A program made the position numbers and the translations under genes. A DNA stretch of 27,447 nt from the NCBI GenBank assembly GCA_036257595.1, contig DATAFF010000061.1:1-27447 (forward strand), read 5' to 3'. Source of the DNA: DATAFF01 sp036257595. Lineage in GTDB: Bacteria; Pseudomonadota; Alphaproteobacteria; Rhizobiales; Aestuariivirgaceae. The notes beneath the pieces are model-generated. The model saw nothing but the letters and a program-made list of their open reading frames with translations. It was not told the origin of the DNA and did no database searches. Shown piece by piece: positions 1 to 7,207 of the stretch; positions within the stretch are counted from its first letter, which is position 1, and every line of letters starts with the position of its first letter.

Positions 1-303
1 CTGCGGCCCGAGGGGCGCTACACGACAGCGGGGGCGATCGGCGGGCCGGTGGTCACCCTCGATCTGCGCACGGTCTATCTGAAGCATCTGCAGCTTCATG
101 GGTCGTCGCAAGGAACGCGCTCTGCCTTCCGCCGGCTGCACCGCCATATCGAAGAGGGAAGGGTGAAGCCGCTGCTGTGGCAGACCTTTCCGCTGTCGCG
201 AATAAGGGAGGCGCAGACGGCGTTCATGGCCAAGCAATTCGTCGGCAAGCTGGTCATGCAACCCGACCGGCTGTGGACGCCGCTCGAGGGGCGGCATCCT
301 TGA
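1..303 (+). CDS. Zinc-type alcohol dehydrogenase / quinone oxidoreductase (MDR), C-terminal part
   Basis: Partial gene: the reading frame is open from base 1 and ends at TGA 301-303, so only the last 100 residues are present. The segment begins with a Gly-rich GAIGGP stretch and the T-V-Y-L-K-H-L-Q-L-H-G-S run. It continues with EEGRVKPLLWQTFPLSRI, A..AFMAKQFVGKLV. This is the usual end of medium-chain dehydrogenase/reductases: the last Rossmann strands followed by the return to the catalytic domain. The NADP-binding core and zinc ligands lie outside the window, so the substrate cannot be inferred. An internal GTG at 49 is not a credible start because the family homology runs through it. The next gene follows after 93 bp on the same strand. 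Confidence 0.8.
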   Translation: MRPEGRYTTAGAIGGPVVTLDLRTVYLKHLQLHGSSQGTRSAFRRLHRHIEEGRVKPLLWQTFPLSRIREAQTAFMAKQFVGKLVMQPDRLWTPLEGRHP

Positions 304-396
304 GAAGTTTTGAAGCCGCGCTGACCGGAAAGTGCTAAGCTCAAGCGTCCGCCGTTGGCGCGGAACCGCCGGGGGTCGATCCCGAAGGAGGGACCC

Positions 397-690
397 ATGG
401 CAACCTATGTCATTCTGGCAAACTTCACCGATCAAGGCATTCGCAATGTCAAGGACACCGTGAAGCGCGCCGATGTCTTCAAGGAAATGGCGAAGAAGAA
501 GGACGTGAAGGTGCGTGACATCTTCTGGACACTGGGGGCCCATGATGTCGTCGCCATCATCGATGCGCCCAATGACGAGGCGATCACCGGCCTCGGCCTG
601 ACACTGGGCATGCAGGGGAACGTCCGTACACAGACCTTGCGTGCCTACAGCGCCAGCGAGATCGGCAAGATCCTGGGTAGCGTTGCATAG
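397..690 (+). CDS. GYD domain protein
   Basis: A 97-residue protein that starts MATYVILANFTDQGIRNVKD and matches the compact GYD-domain family, a ferredoxin-like fold of about 95-100 residues. The central segment has the family's pattern (KDVKVRDIFWTLGAHDVVAIIDAPND) and the end is T-L-R-A-Y. The start at 397 is chosen because GAAGGAGG sits 5-12 bases upstream; the frame is open further upstream but carries no ribosome site. No biochemical role is established for this family. There is no signal peptide, so it is probably cytoplasmic. The gene is followed directly by the first TAGGCAN hairpin element and is convergent with the L,D-transpeptidase gene. Confidence 0.85.
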   Translation: MATYVILANFTDQGIRNVKDTVKRADVFKEMAKKKDVKVRDIFWTLGAHDVVAIIDAPNDEAITGLGLTLGMQGNVRTQTLRAYSASEIGKILGSVA

Positions 691-694
691 CGAA

Positions 695-769
695 GAGGCA
701 GTAGGCATTAGGCAGTAGGCAAGTCGTAAGGCATGGTCCACTGCCTATTGACTATTTGCCTACTGCCTT
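695..769. repeat. TAGGCAN hairpin element, copy 1
   Basis: The left arm 695-707 pairs with 757-769 at 12 of 13 positions, plus one G-T. The left side is built from 7-base units (AGGCAG, TAGGCAT, TAGGCAG, TAGGCAA); the right side carries the same units in reverse complement. It lies between the convergent ends of the GYD gene (stop 690) and the L,D-transpeptidase (stop 780). It is followed by CTTTC, like copies 2, 3 and 5. Shape and position suggest a transcription end or a dispersed palindromic repeat. Confidence 0.85.
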
Positions 770-779
770 CTTTCGGCGC

Positions 780-1760
780 TTACCCTTTGAACTCGACCAC
801 GGTGCCCTTGGCGACCATCCTCGCCAGCGCCTCGGCATCCCAATTGGTGAGGCGGATGCAACCGTGCGAGGACGTCTTGCCGATGTTCTCCGGATCAGGC
901 GTGCCGTGGATACCGTAGGTCTCCTTGGTGAGGTCGATCCAGACAGTGCCGACCGGATTGTTGGGACCGGGCGCGATCTTGAAGTCCTCCTTGGTCTCCA
1001 CGCCCTTGAAGCTCAGATCGTCGGGATCATAGTAGTAGGTGGGGTTTTCGGCTACGGCGCGCACCTTGTAGGTGCCATCGGGTGCCGGCTTCTCCTTGCT
1101 GCCGATGGTGGCCGGGTAGAAGGCGACGAGCGTGCCGTTCTTGTCGAAGGCACGGACCGCCTTCTCCTTCTTGTCGACCTCGACTCGCTCGACCTTGGCA
1201 TTCTTGCGGTCCTTTGCCAGTTTCGGGACGATGATCTCGGTGCCAGGCCTGGTGAAGTCGCCATCGGGGTTCAGCGCCTCGAGCAGCTCCTCATCGATGT
1301 GGAAGCGTTCCGCCAGGAGCTCCCGTGGGCTCGCATAGCCGAGCCTGTCGAGCTTCGCCATCTCCTCGAGCTTGTCCGGTATGTGCCTGACGAAGGGCCC
1401 CTTCACGTCGTCATCGGTGATGGTGTAGCTCTCGAGAACGGGCTCGGTATCGGCCTCTGCAAGCCTCCGCCAGAGCTCGTCATCAAGCTCCCCATCCGCT
1501 TTCAGGCCATGCTCGGCCTCATAGGCGGCAATGGCTTGCGTGACGTTCGACCCCGGCCGGCCATCGATCAAACCCGGCGAGAAACCGGCGCGATCGAGCA
1601 GCAGCTGGAGCTTCATGATCAGAGGCTTGGACTTTGCCGCTTCTTTCGAGAAGCTGGCCTGATTGACGGTGTCGGGATCGAGGCCCTTCGACCAAGCGGG
1701 CTCAGCCGTCAAGGCCATGAGAGCCAAGGATATTCCCGTCGTGCAATGCCGCAGTCGCAT
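780..1760 (-). CDS. Exported L,D-transpeptidase (YkuD) with peptidoglycan-binding domain
   Basis: A 326-residue protein. Residues 1-26 form a signal peptide (basic start, hydrophobic core, A-W-S cleavage region). A PGBD-1-like segment follows at about 45-100 (LDRAGFSPGLIDGRPGSN, then A-I-A-A-Y). After a LysM-like stretch near 130-180 comes the YkuD catalytic domain. The active-site motif is HGT at 285-287 and S-H-G-C-I-R at 298-303, with nucleophile Cys301. Such enzymes form 3-3 cross-links or attach proteins to peptidoglycan in the periplasm. The start at 1760 is chosen because it begins the signal peptide; the frame is open 93 codons upstream, but that part overlaps the divergent flavin oxidoreductase. 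The ribosome site is weak. A second YkuD protein lies at 21033-21563. Confidence 0.9.
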   Translation of the reverse strand: MRLRHCTTGISLALMALTAEPAWSKGLDPDTVNQASFSKEAAKSKPLIMKLQLLLDRAGFSPGLIDGRPGSNVTQAIAAYEAEHGLKADGELDDELWRRLAEADTEPVLESYTITDDDVKGPFVRHIPDKLEEMAKLDRLGYASPRELLAERFHIDEELLEALNPDGDFTRPGTEIIVPKLAKDRKNAKVERVEVDKKEKAVRAFDKNGTLVAFYPATIGSKEKPAPDGTYKVRAVAENPTYYYDPDDLSFKGVETKEDFKIAPGPNNPVGTVWIDLTKETYGIHGTPDPENIGKTSSHGCIRLTNWDAEALARMVAKGTVVEFKG

Positions 1761-1837
1761 GGCCGTATGTTTTTCTTGTATCCGGCTCCCATATAAGCTC
1801 GCGCCGGTGAAAAAGATCCCGAATCCCGTGACAGGCC

Positions 1838-2815
1838 ATGATTCCACTTTCCGTTCTCGACCTCGCGCCAATCGTTGAAGGTGGCGATGCAGCGCGGTCA
1901 TTCCGCAACTCGCGCGATCTTGCTCAGCACACGGAGCGCTGGGGATACCGCCGGTTCTGGCTCGCCGAGCATCACGGCATGCCGGGGATCGCGAGCGCGG
2001 CGACAGCGGTGCTGATCGCGCATGTTGCCGATGGAACATCGAGGATCCGGGTCGGCGCCGGCGGCGTCATGCTGCCGAACCACGCACCGCTGGTGATTGC
2101 GGAGCAGTTCGGCACGCTCGAATCGCTCTTTCCGGGACGGATCGATCTCGGGCTTGGGCGCGCACCGGGATCAGATCCGGTGACGGCGCGGGCGCTCAGG
2201 CGAAATCTCGATTCCAGCGTCGATCAGTTCCCCAGTGACGTGGTCGAGCTCATGACCTACTTCCGCGATCCCGAGCCTGGCCAAGTGGTGCTGGCGGTTC
2301 CCGGCGCCGGCCTCAAGGTGCCGCTGTGGATCCTAGGCTCGAGCCTGTTCGGCGCGCAACTCGCGGCGGCGCTCGGACTGCCCTTCGCATTCGCATCGCA
2401 TTTCGTGCCGGCACAGCTGATGCCGGCCATCGACATCTATCGGCAGCGTTTTCAGCCATCGGAGCAACTGACAAAGCCCTATGTGATGGCAGGGTTCAAT
2501 GTCTTCGCCGCCGATAGCGAGGAGGAGGCGCAGCTCATCGCGACGTCGATGCAGCAGGCCTTCGTCAATCTCCGCAGCGGTCGGCCGAGCCGACTACAGC
2601 CGCCGGTCCGCAACTACCGGACGATATTGACGCCGGCCGAATCCAAGGTGCTCGATCAGGTGATGGCTTGCACCGCCATCGGGTCCGGCGACCGGATCCG
2701 GCAGGCAATCGAGGCGTTCATTGCGCGAACCGGGGTGGACGAGCTGATGATCGCGTCGCAGATCTTCGATCACCAGAGCCGACTGCGGTCCTACGAGATC
2801 ACCGCCGGGCTCTAA
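1838..2815 (+). CDS. LLM class flavin-dependent oxidoreductase (luciferase-like)
   Basis: A 325-residue protein starting MIPLSVLDLAPIVEGG. It carries the family signatures of the MsnO8/YhbW-type luciferase-like monooxygenases: R-F-W-L-A-E-H-H at about 39-46, G-A-G-G-V-M-L-P-N-H at about 73-82, E-Q-F-G-T-L-E-S-L-F-P-G-R-I-D-L-G-L-G-R-A-P-G at about 88-110. These bind FMN in a TIM barrel and oxidise small organics with O2 or reduce cofactors; the substrate cannot be told. It is divergent from the L,D-transpeptidase with 77 bp between starts. The 3' end overlaps the cupin gene on the other strand by 4 bases, so that the TAA and the opposing TAG share the sequence CTAA. Confidence 0.88.
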   Translation: MIPLSVLDLAPIVEGGDAARSFRNSRDLAQHTERWGYRRFWLAEHHGMPGIASAATAVLIAHVADGTSRIRVGAGGVMLPNHAPLVIAEQFGTLESLFPGRIDLGLGRAPGSDPVTARALRRNLDSSVDQFPSDVVELMTYFRDPEPGQVVLAVPGAGLKVPLWILGSSLFGAQLAAALGLPFAFASHFVPAQLMPAIDIYRQRFQPSEQLTKPYVMAGFNVFAADSEEEAQLIATSMQQAFVNLRSGRPSRLQPPVRNYRTILTPAESKVLDQVMACTAIGSGDRIRQAIEAFIARTGVDELMIASQIFDHQSRLRSYEITAGL

Positions 2816-3420
2816 AACCTGGACAGGCACCAGATGGCGAGAAGCGGGACGTCCGAGGACCGCATGGAATGAACAATGTTCGACGGGTTGTAGATCAACC
2901 CGCCGATGCCCGGCGTGACCCATGGTCCGTCGCCCTGGCGCCAGGAGCCGGGCGACAGGCTGTAATAGACCTCCGCCGGCGGGTGCCGATGATCCGGGTA
3001 CTGAAGGTTGGGCGCCATCAGCGACACGCCAATCATGACATCCTCGCGCGATCCCACACCGGCCGACCCAATGATGTAGGCATTGGCATGGCCGTCGCGA
3101 AAATTCGGGGCGGCGGTTTCAGATCCCGGGCGCCTGTACCAGTCGAGATGGCCTACCAGCCGGGAAAACCGATCGGCCACCGTCGCGGCGGGAGAGTCGC
3201 TCGTCATGGCAGTTGCCAGTGCCTGATCGAGCAGCGCGCAGACCGGCGGCGCCTCGCCGGCGGCGGCCGGTGGTTCGTCAGCGGTCTTGGCGGCGTGAAA
3301 AACCCGCCGTACGAGTTGGGCGGCAGGTTCCGATGGCTCGGCATGCGCGATTGCCGTCTCCAGCGCGGCGAGGAATTCCTTGAGCGCCGATCGCGCTGAA
3401 GCGGACGTTTCGCTGATCAT
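2812..3420 (-). CDS. DMSP-lyase-family cupin protein (DddQ/DddL-like)
   Basis: A 202-residue protein whose C-terminal half is a cupin matching the dimethylsulfoniopropionate lyase family. Likely metal ligands are H144 and H146 in Y-P-D-H-R-H, E150 in P-A-E-V-Y-Y, and H184 in S-N-I-V-H-S-M. Tyr152/Tyr153 take the place of the family's catalytic Tyr region. The N-terminal half is helical and Ala-rich, as in the DddQ type. In known members the metal-bound cupin cleaves DMSP to dimethyl sulfide and acrylate. Many soil alphaproteobacteria carry homologues whose substrate is unproven, so the activity is not claimed. The start at 3420 has GAGGAGAGG about 10 bases upstream; 35 codons further upstream are open without such support. 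The gene is divergent from the proline racemase family gene with 82 bp between starts. Confidence 0.78.
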   Translation of the reverse strand: MISETSASARSALKEFLAALETAIAHAEPSEPAAQLVRRVFHAAKTADEPPAAAGEAPPVCALLDQALATAMTSDSPAATVADRFSRLVGHLDWYRRPGSETAAPNFRDGHANAYIIGSAGVGSREDVMIGVSLMAPNLQYPDHRHPPAEVYYSLSPGSWRQGDGPWVTPGIGGLIYNPSNIVHSMRSSDVPLLAIWCLSRF

Positions 3421-3502
3421 CGGACCAAGCCTCTCCTCAACGGCCGGAATTGGGGTAGTGTTTCCACCTTCCATGCGGCCCGTCAATCTCGGTGGTGCGG
3501 AG

Positions 3503-4555
3503 ATGCGATTTTCCCGATTGATCAATGTGGTCGGCGTTCATGCCGAGGGTGAGCACAATGAGGTCATCACTGGCGGCGTCATCGACGTTCCCGGCAGGAC
3601 CATGTTCGAGAAGATGACCTTTCTGCAGACGCAGGGCGACGAGCTCAGGCAGTTCCTGCTGCACGAGCCGCGCGGCAAGGTGGCACAGTGCGTCAATCTT
3701 GTTGTTTCACCGACCCGGCCGGAGGCAGATGCCGGCTTCATCATCATGGAGTCCGAATATTATGTGCCGATGTCCGGCACCAACACCATCTGCACGGCGA
3801 CGGCATTGCTCGAAACGGGAATGGTGGCGATGCGCGAGCCGGTGACGCGGCTGACCCTCGAGGCGCCTGGCGGTCTCGTTCCGGTCGAGGCGCAATGCCG
3901 GAACGGCAAATGCGAGAGCGTGACTTTCCGCAATGTGCCTGCCTTCGTGTTCGGCCTGCAGAAGCCGGTGGAGGTGCCGGGCATCGGCACGCTCATGGTC
4001 GATGTCGCCTATGGCGGAATGATTTATGCGATGGTCGATGCCAAGGCGCTCGGCATCAGGCTCGACCCGTCCGAGGCGCGCGATCTCGTGGAGCTCGGCG
4101 AACGGATCAAGCGGGCGGCGGCCGTGCAGATTCCAGCGGTCCACCCCGAGAATCCGGAGATTCACACGATCAACCAGACCTTGTTTGCCGGACCCTTGCG
4201 CGTGGAGAATGGCGTGAAGACAGCGAGGAACACCGTCATCGTCTCACCGGGCCGTCACGATCGAAGTCCATGCGGGACGGGGACCACGGCGCGCCTCGCG
4301 ATCATGCATGCCAAGGGGGAGATCGGCGTCGGCGAGACATTCCTGCATGAGAGCCTGATCGGAACCCGGTTCATCGGCACGATCCTCGCGGAGGGGCGGA
4401 TCGGATCGATCCCGACGGTGACCGTGTCGATCACCGGGCGGGCCTGGATCACAGCGTTCCACCACTATGTGCTCGACCCGACGGATCCGTTCCCGACCGG
4501 CTACAAACTCACCGACACCTGGCCGGCGCATGAGGCAGCAGGCAGTAGGCAGTAG
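3503..4555 (+). CDS. Proline racemase family protein (hydroxyproline epimerase/dehydratase type)
   Basis: A 350-residue protein beginning MRFSRLINVVGVHAEGEHNE, the usual start of this family, with I-T-G-G-V and P-G-R-T-M-F-E-K-M following. The second catalytic motif is intact (S-P-C-G-T-G-T, DNA about 4268-4288). The first motif reads P-M-S-G-T-N, so Ser replaces the Cys of true proline racemases (MCGHG/MCGHN). Ser/Cys and Thr/Cys members are known to act on hydroxyprolines as 2-epimerases or trans-3-hydroxyproline dehydratases, so racemisation of proline is unlikely. The start at 3503 is set by family alignment; ATG 3473 lacks a ribosome site. The last residues (A-A-G-S-R-Q) and the TAG stop at 4553-4555 are read from the TAGGCAN repeat that follows. 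Confidence 0.88.
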   Translation: MRFSRLINVVGVHAEGEHNEVITGGVIDVPGRTMFEKMTFLQTQGDELRQFLLHEPRGKVAQCVNLVVSPTRPEADAGFIIMESEYYVPMSGTNTICTATALLETGMVAMREPVTRLTLEAPGGLVPVEAQCRNGKCESVTFRNVPAFVFGLQKPVEVPGIGTLMVDVAYGGMIYAMVDAKALGIRLDPSEARDLVELGERIKRAAAVQIPAVHPENPEIHTINQTLFAGPLRVENGVKTARNTVIVSPGRHDRSPCGTGTTARLAIMHAKGEIGVGETFLHESLIGTRFIGTILAEGRIGSIPTVTVSITGRAWITAFHHYVLDPTDPFPTGYKLTDTWPAHEAAGSRQ

Positions 4556-4599
4556 GAAAGTGCTCCGTGTACTGCCTATCTGCCTAACGCCGACTGCCC
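4534..4599. repeat. TAGGCAN hairpin element, copy 2
   Basis: The left arm holds GGCAG, CAGGCAG, TAGGCAG, TAGG in 7-base register. The right arm, CTGCCTATCTGCCTA at 4572-4586 and ending CTGCCC at 4599, is its approximate reverse complement. The element overlaps the end of the proline racemase family gene and supplies its stop codon. It lies between convergent genes (the FAD oxidase ends at 4610) and is followed by CTTTC. Confidence 0.82.
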
Positions 4600-4609
4600 G
4601 CTTTCGCCT

Positions 4610-5986
4610 TCACGCCGAAGCGGGCAGGATATTCAGGTTCATGTGAAAGATGTTGCGCGGATCGTATTTGGCCTTGATCTTCTGGAGCCGGGGATAGTTC
4701 GGGCCATAGGCAGCGGCGACCGGGTTGCCGGGCTCGTCGTCACCGAGGTAATTCACATAGCGCCCGGCAGCGGTGTAGGGCGCCAAAGCAGCGTAGCTGT
4801 CCCTGGCCCAGGCAATGCAGCGGTTGGTGATCGCCGGTTCCATCCACTCGGATATGACCACCGCGTTGTAGCCGACGGCGCGGTGCGGGAAAGCGGTGCC
4901 ATTCACCGGAATGCGGGTGGCTGCGCCGTGGAAATGCTCGAGCAACAGCTGACCCATCGGGGTTGGGCAGCGGGTGAAGCATTCGATCATGGTCTCGATG
5001 GTCTGATCATCGAGGCGGTCGAGGAAGCTCGACTTCCAGTAGTTGAGCGCGCCCTTCGGATAGGCACCGTCGAGCATGGCGTTGAGCTCGCAATAGGGTC
5101 GCGGGCCGATGGTGTCGAGGATCGGCGAGCCGAAGCTCTTGACCGGCTCGACGGCGGCATTGGCAGCCTCGAGCGGGCCGCAGTGACAGAGCGCGATGAC
5201 GGCGAGCTTGCCGCCGGAACCATCCGGCGCGTGCACCAAGCCCGAGACCATCATCAGCTCGTCGGGCAGCGAAGAAGTCGCATCGCGGAAGTAGCGCAGA
5301 ACATCGCGCGCCATTTCGAAGGGGTAGGCGATCAGCCCTCCGGTCACCATCGGTCCGATCGGATGGAGCCGGTATTCCAGCGATGCCACCACGCCGAAAT
5401 TGCCGCCGCCGCCGCGCAGGCCCCAAAACAGGTCGGGATTGTCGTCGGCACTCGCATGAAGGAGCTCGCCATTGGCGGTGACGACCTCGGCGGAGACGAG
5501 ATTGTCGACGGCCATGCCATATTTGCTCATCAGCCAGCCCAGGCCACCCCCGAGCGTCAGCCCGGCAATGCCGGTCGAGGACACGACACCGCCAGTGGTT
5601 GCGAGACCATGAACTTGTGTTTCGCGGTTGAATCCGGCCCAGATCACGCCGCCCTGAGCGCGGGCGGTGCGCATTTCGGGATCGACGAACACGCCCTTCA
5701 TCGTGGCGAGGTCGATCATCAAGCCGCCGTCGATGGTGGCGCGACCTGCGACATTATGACCACCACCGCGGACCGCAATGGCGAGATTGAGCTTATGGGC
5801 CAGCTCGACGGCCGCCATGATATCGGCCACGCCGCTACAGCGCGCAATCAGCGCCGGGCGCTTGTCGACCAGGCCGTTATGGACGCGTCGTGCCGCCTCG
5901 TAGCCGTCATCATGCGGCTGGAGGAACAATCCACCGAACTCGGGCGCAAGCTCGTTGATGCGGTCGTAGAGTGCTGGAGCCGGCAT
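4610..5986 (-). CDS. FAD-binding oxidoreductase with BBE domain
   Basis: A 458-residue flavoprotein of the berberine-bridge / 6-hydroxynicotine oxidase group. The FAD-binding (VAO/PCMH) part has R-G-G-G-H-N-V-A-G at 73-81, where His77 is the usual 8-alpha-histidyl FAD attachment site, and L-T-L-G-G-G-L-G-W further on. The position that carries the second, cysteinyl FAD link in plant BBE is S-S-T-G here, so a single covalent bond is expected. The BBE C-terminus is present (A-Y-G-P-N-Y-P-R-L, K-Y-D-P-R-N-I-F). Such enzymes oxidise alcohols, sugars or amines with O2 and yield H2O2; the substrate is unknown. The start at 5986 has AAAGGATGG about 5 bases upstream; ATG 5995 is the alternative. No export signal was seen. 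Confidence 0.87.
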   Translation of the reverse strand: MPAPALYDRINELAPEFGGLFLQPHDDGYEAARRVHNGLVDKRPALIARCSGVADIMAAVELAHKLNLAIAVRGGGHNVAGRATIDGGLMIDLATMKGVFVDPEMRTARAQGGVIWAGFNRETQVHGLATTGGVVSSTGIAGLTLGGGLGWLMSKYGMAVDNLVSAEVVTANGELLHASADDNPDLFWGLRGGGGNFGVVASLEYRLHPIGPMVTGGLIAYPFEMARDVLRYFRDATSSLPDELMMVSGLVHAPDGSGGKLAVIALCHCGPLEAANAAVEPVKSFGSPILDTIGPRPYCELNAMLDGAYPKGALNYWKSSFLDRLDDQTIETMIECFTRCPTPMGQLLLEHFHGAATRIPVNGTAFPHRAVGYNAVVISEWMEPAITNRCIAWARDSYAALAPYTAAGRYVNYLGDDEPGNPVAAAYGPNYPRLQKIKAKYDPRNIFHMNLNILPASA

Positions 5987-6084
5987 GAGAACCATCCTTT
6001 TCGAGAATCGGATGGCAAGTTTCGGCACCTGGTTCAGAACGGAAACTGAATGCCCCATTCATGCCGGGTTCACGCTCAATCCCC

Positions 6085-6258
6085 TTACGCCGACAGGCGC
6101 TGGTTGACCCTCGCGGTCACGCTCTTCAGCGGGCCGACTTCGTCGGCTTCGACCCGGTCGAGGCAGCGGCTGCAGACAATGAAGCACCGCACCCCAGTCC
6201 TTTCGCAGGCAGGCATGCAGGCTGGGCAATCACACACATCCGACTCATGATCACGCAT
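6085..6258 (-). CDS. Small Cys-rich protein (57 aa), unknown
   Basis: A short ORF beginning MRDHESDVCDCPACMPACER. It has seven cysteines in 57 residues: C9, C11, C14, C18, C25, C29, C32, i.e. CxCxxCx3Cx6Cx3CxxC. A polar tail ends V-N-Q-R-L-S-A. The support is threefold: a purine-rich GAGGGGG ribosome site 10 bases upstream of the ATG, G/C at about 77% of third positions, and cysteine spacing that looks like a metal-binding knuckle. It lies 98 bp upstream of the FAD oxidase on the same strand and could be co-transcribed with it. The function is not recognised; a small zinc-ribbon or iron-sulfur/metal-carrier protein is an inference from spacing only. On the other frames and strand this stretch has no convincing gene. 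Confidence 0.55.
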   Translation of the reverse strand: MRDHESDVCDCPACMPACERTGVRCFIVCSRCLDRVEADEVGPLKSVTARVNQRLSA

Positions 6259-6425
6259 CGTTCAACGCCCCCTCGGCCAATTCCTTTGTCGCAACGCCTC
6301 GTCATTCGCATGAAACCGCAAAGGCCCGCTATCGTCGCAGCGAAGCACCTGTCGGAAATGCGAAGGATTGGCGAAGCGCCATGGCTTTCGGGTAAGCTCG
6401 GGGCAGAAAAATGCGTGGACAGACC

Positions 6426-7202
6426 ATGAGCTTGCGTCTCAACGGCAAATCCGCACTCATCACTGGCGCGGCGCGCGGGATCGGTGCCGTCTTTGCCAAG
6501 GCCTATGTCCGCGAAGGCGCAACGGTGGCAATCGGCGATATCGATCATGCGCGCGCCGCAGCGACTGCCGCGGAGATCGGCAAGGGCGCCTATGCCGTGC
6601 CGCTCGACGTCACGGACGAGGTTTCGATCGATGCGGCGGTGGCCGAGGTCGCGGCGACGGCCGGTGGTCTCGACATTCTGGTCAATAACGCCGCCGTGTT
6701 CGATCTCGCGCCGCTCGTCGAGATCACGCGGGAGAGCTTCGATCGGCTGTTTCGCATCAATGTGGCGGGCACGCTCTTCATGATGAGGGCCGCCGCGCGC
6801 CAGATGATCGCCCAGGGACGCGGCGGCAAGATCATCAATATGGCAAGCCAAGCGGGGCGGCGAGGCGAGCCGCTGGTCGCGGTCTATTGCGCCACCAAGG
6901 CGGCGGTGATCAGCCTGACACAATCGGCGGGCCTCGACCTGATCAAGCACCGGATCAATGTGAATGCCATTTCTCCCGGCGTGGTCGAGGGCGAGCATTG
7001 GGAGCATGTGGACGCGCTCTTCGCCAAATATGAGCATCGTCCGATCGGCGAGAAGAAGCGCCTGGTCGGCGAGGGCGTGCCCTATGGTCGTATGGGAGTG
7101 GCGGAGGATCTGATCGGCATGGCGGTGTTCCTGGCGTCGGCAGAGGCCGATTACATCGTTGCCCAGACCTACAATGTCGATGGTGGCCAGTGGATGAGTT
7201 GA
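6426..7202 (+). CDS. smoS: Sorbitol (L-iditol) 2-dehydrogenase, SDR family
   Basis: A 258-residue classical short-chain dehydrogenase. The cofactor motif is G-A-A-R-G-I-G at 14-20, followed by N-N-A-A at 87-90. The catalytic set is Ser141 (N-M-A-S-Q-A-G), Tyr154 and Lys158 (Y-C-A-T-K). Long stretches such as GRGGKIINMASQAGRRGE and the end Y-N-V-D-G-G-Q-W-M-S are those of SmoS, which oxidises sorbitol to fructose and galactitol to tagatose with NAD in the cytoplasm. The start at 6426 follows the family; ATG 6411 is the alternative, and neither has a strong ribosome site. Unlike typical smo loci, no polyol ABC transporter or mannitol dehydrogenase is adjacent here. The M20 hydrolase follows after 5 bp. 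Confidence 0.9.
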   Translation: MSLRLNGKSALITGAARGIGAVFAKAYVREGATVAIGDIDHARAAATAAEIGKGAYAVPLDVTDEVSIDAAVAEVAATAGGLDILVNNAAVFDLAPLVEITRESFDRLFRINVAGTLFMMRAAARQMIAQGRGGKIINMASQAGRRGEPLVAVYCATKAAVISLTQSAGLDLIKHRINVNAISPGVVEGEHWEHVDALFAKYEHRPIGEKKRLVGEGVPYGRMGVAEDLIGMAVFLASAEADYIVAQTYNVDGGQWMS

Positions 7203-7207
7203 GGCGC

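Noticed and set aside
310..339. TTGAAG and GCTAAG as a promoter for the GYD gene
   Set aside because: The -10 matches only three of six positions and the spacing is loose.
756..1796. Long + strand open frame opposite the L,D-transpeptidase
   Set aside because: It mirrors the real minus-strand gene in GC-rich DNA, has no family motif, and the opposite strand has a full YkuD active site and signal peptide.
4643..6049. Long + strand open frame opposite the FAD oxidase
   Set aside because: The opposite strand encodes a complete BBE flavoprotein; the + strand translation has no recognisable motif.
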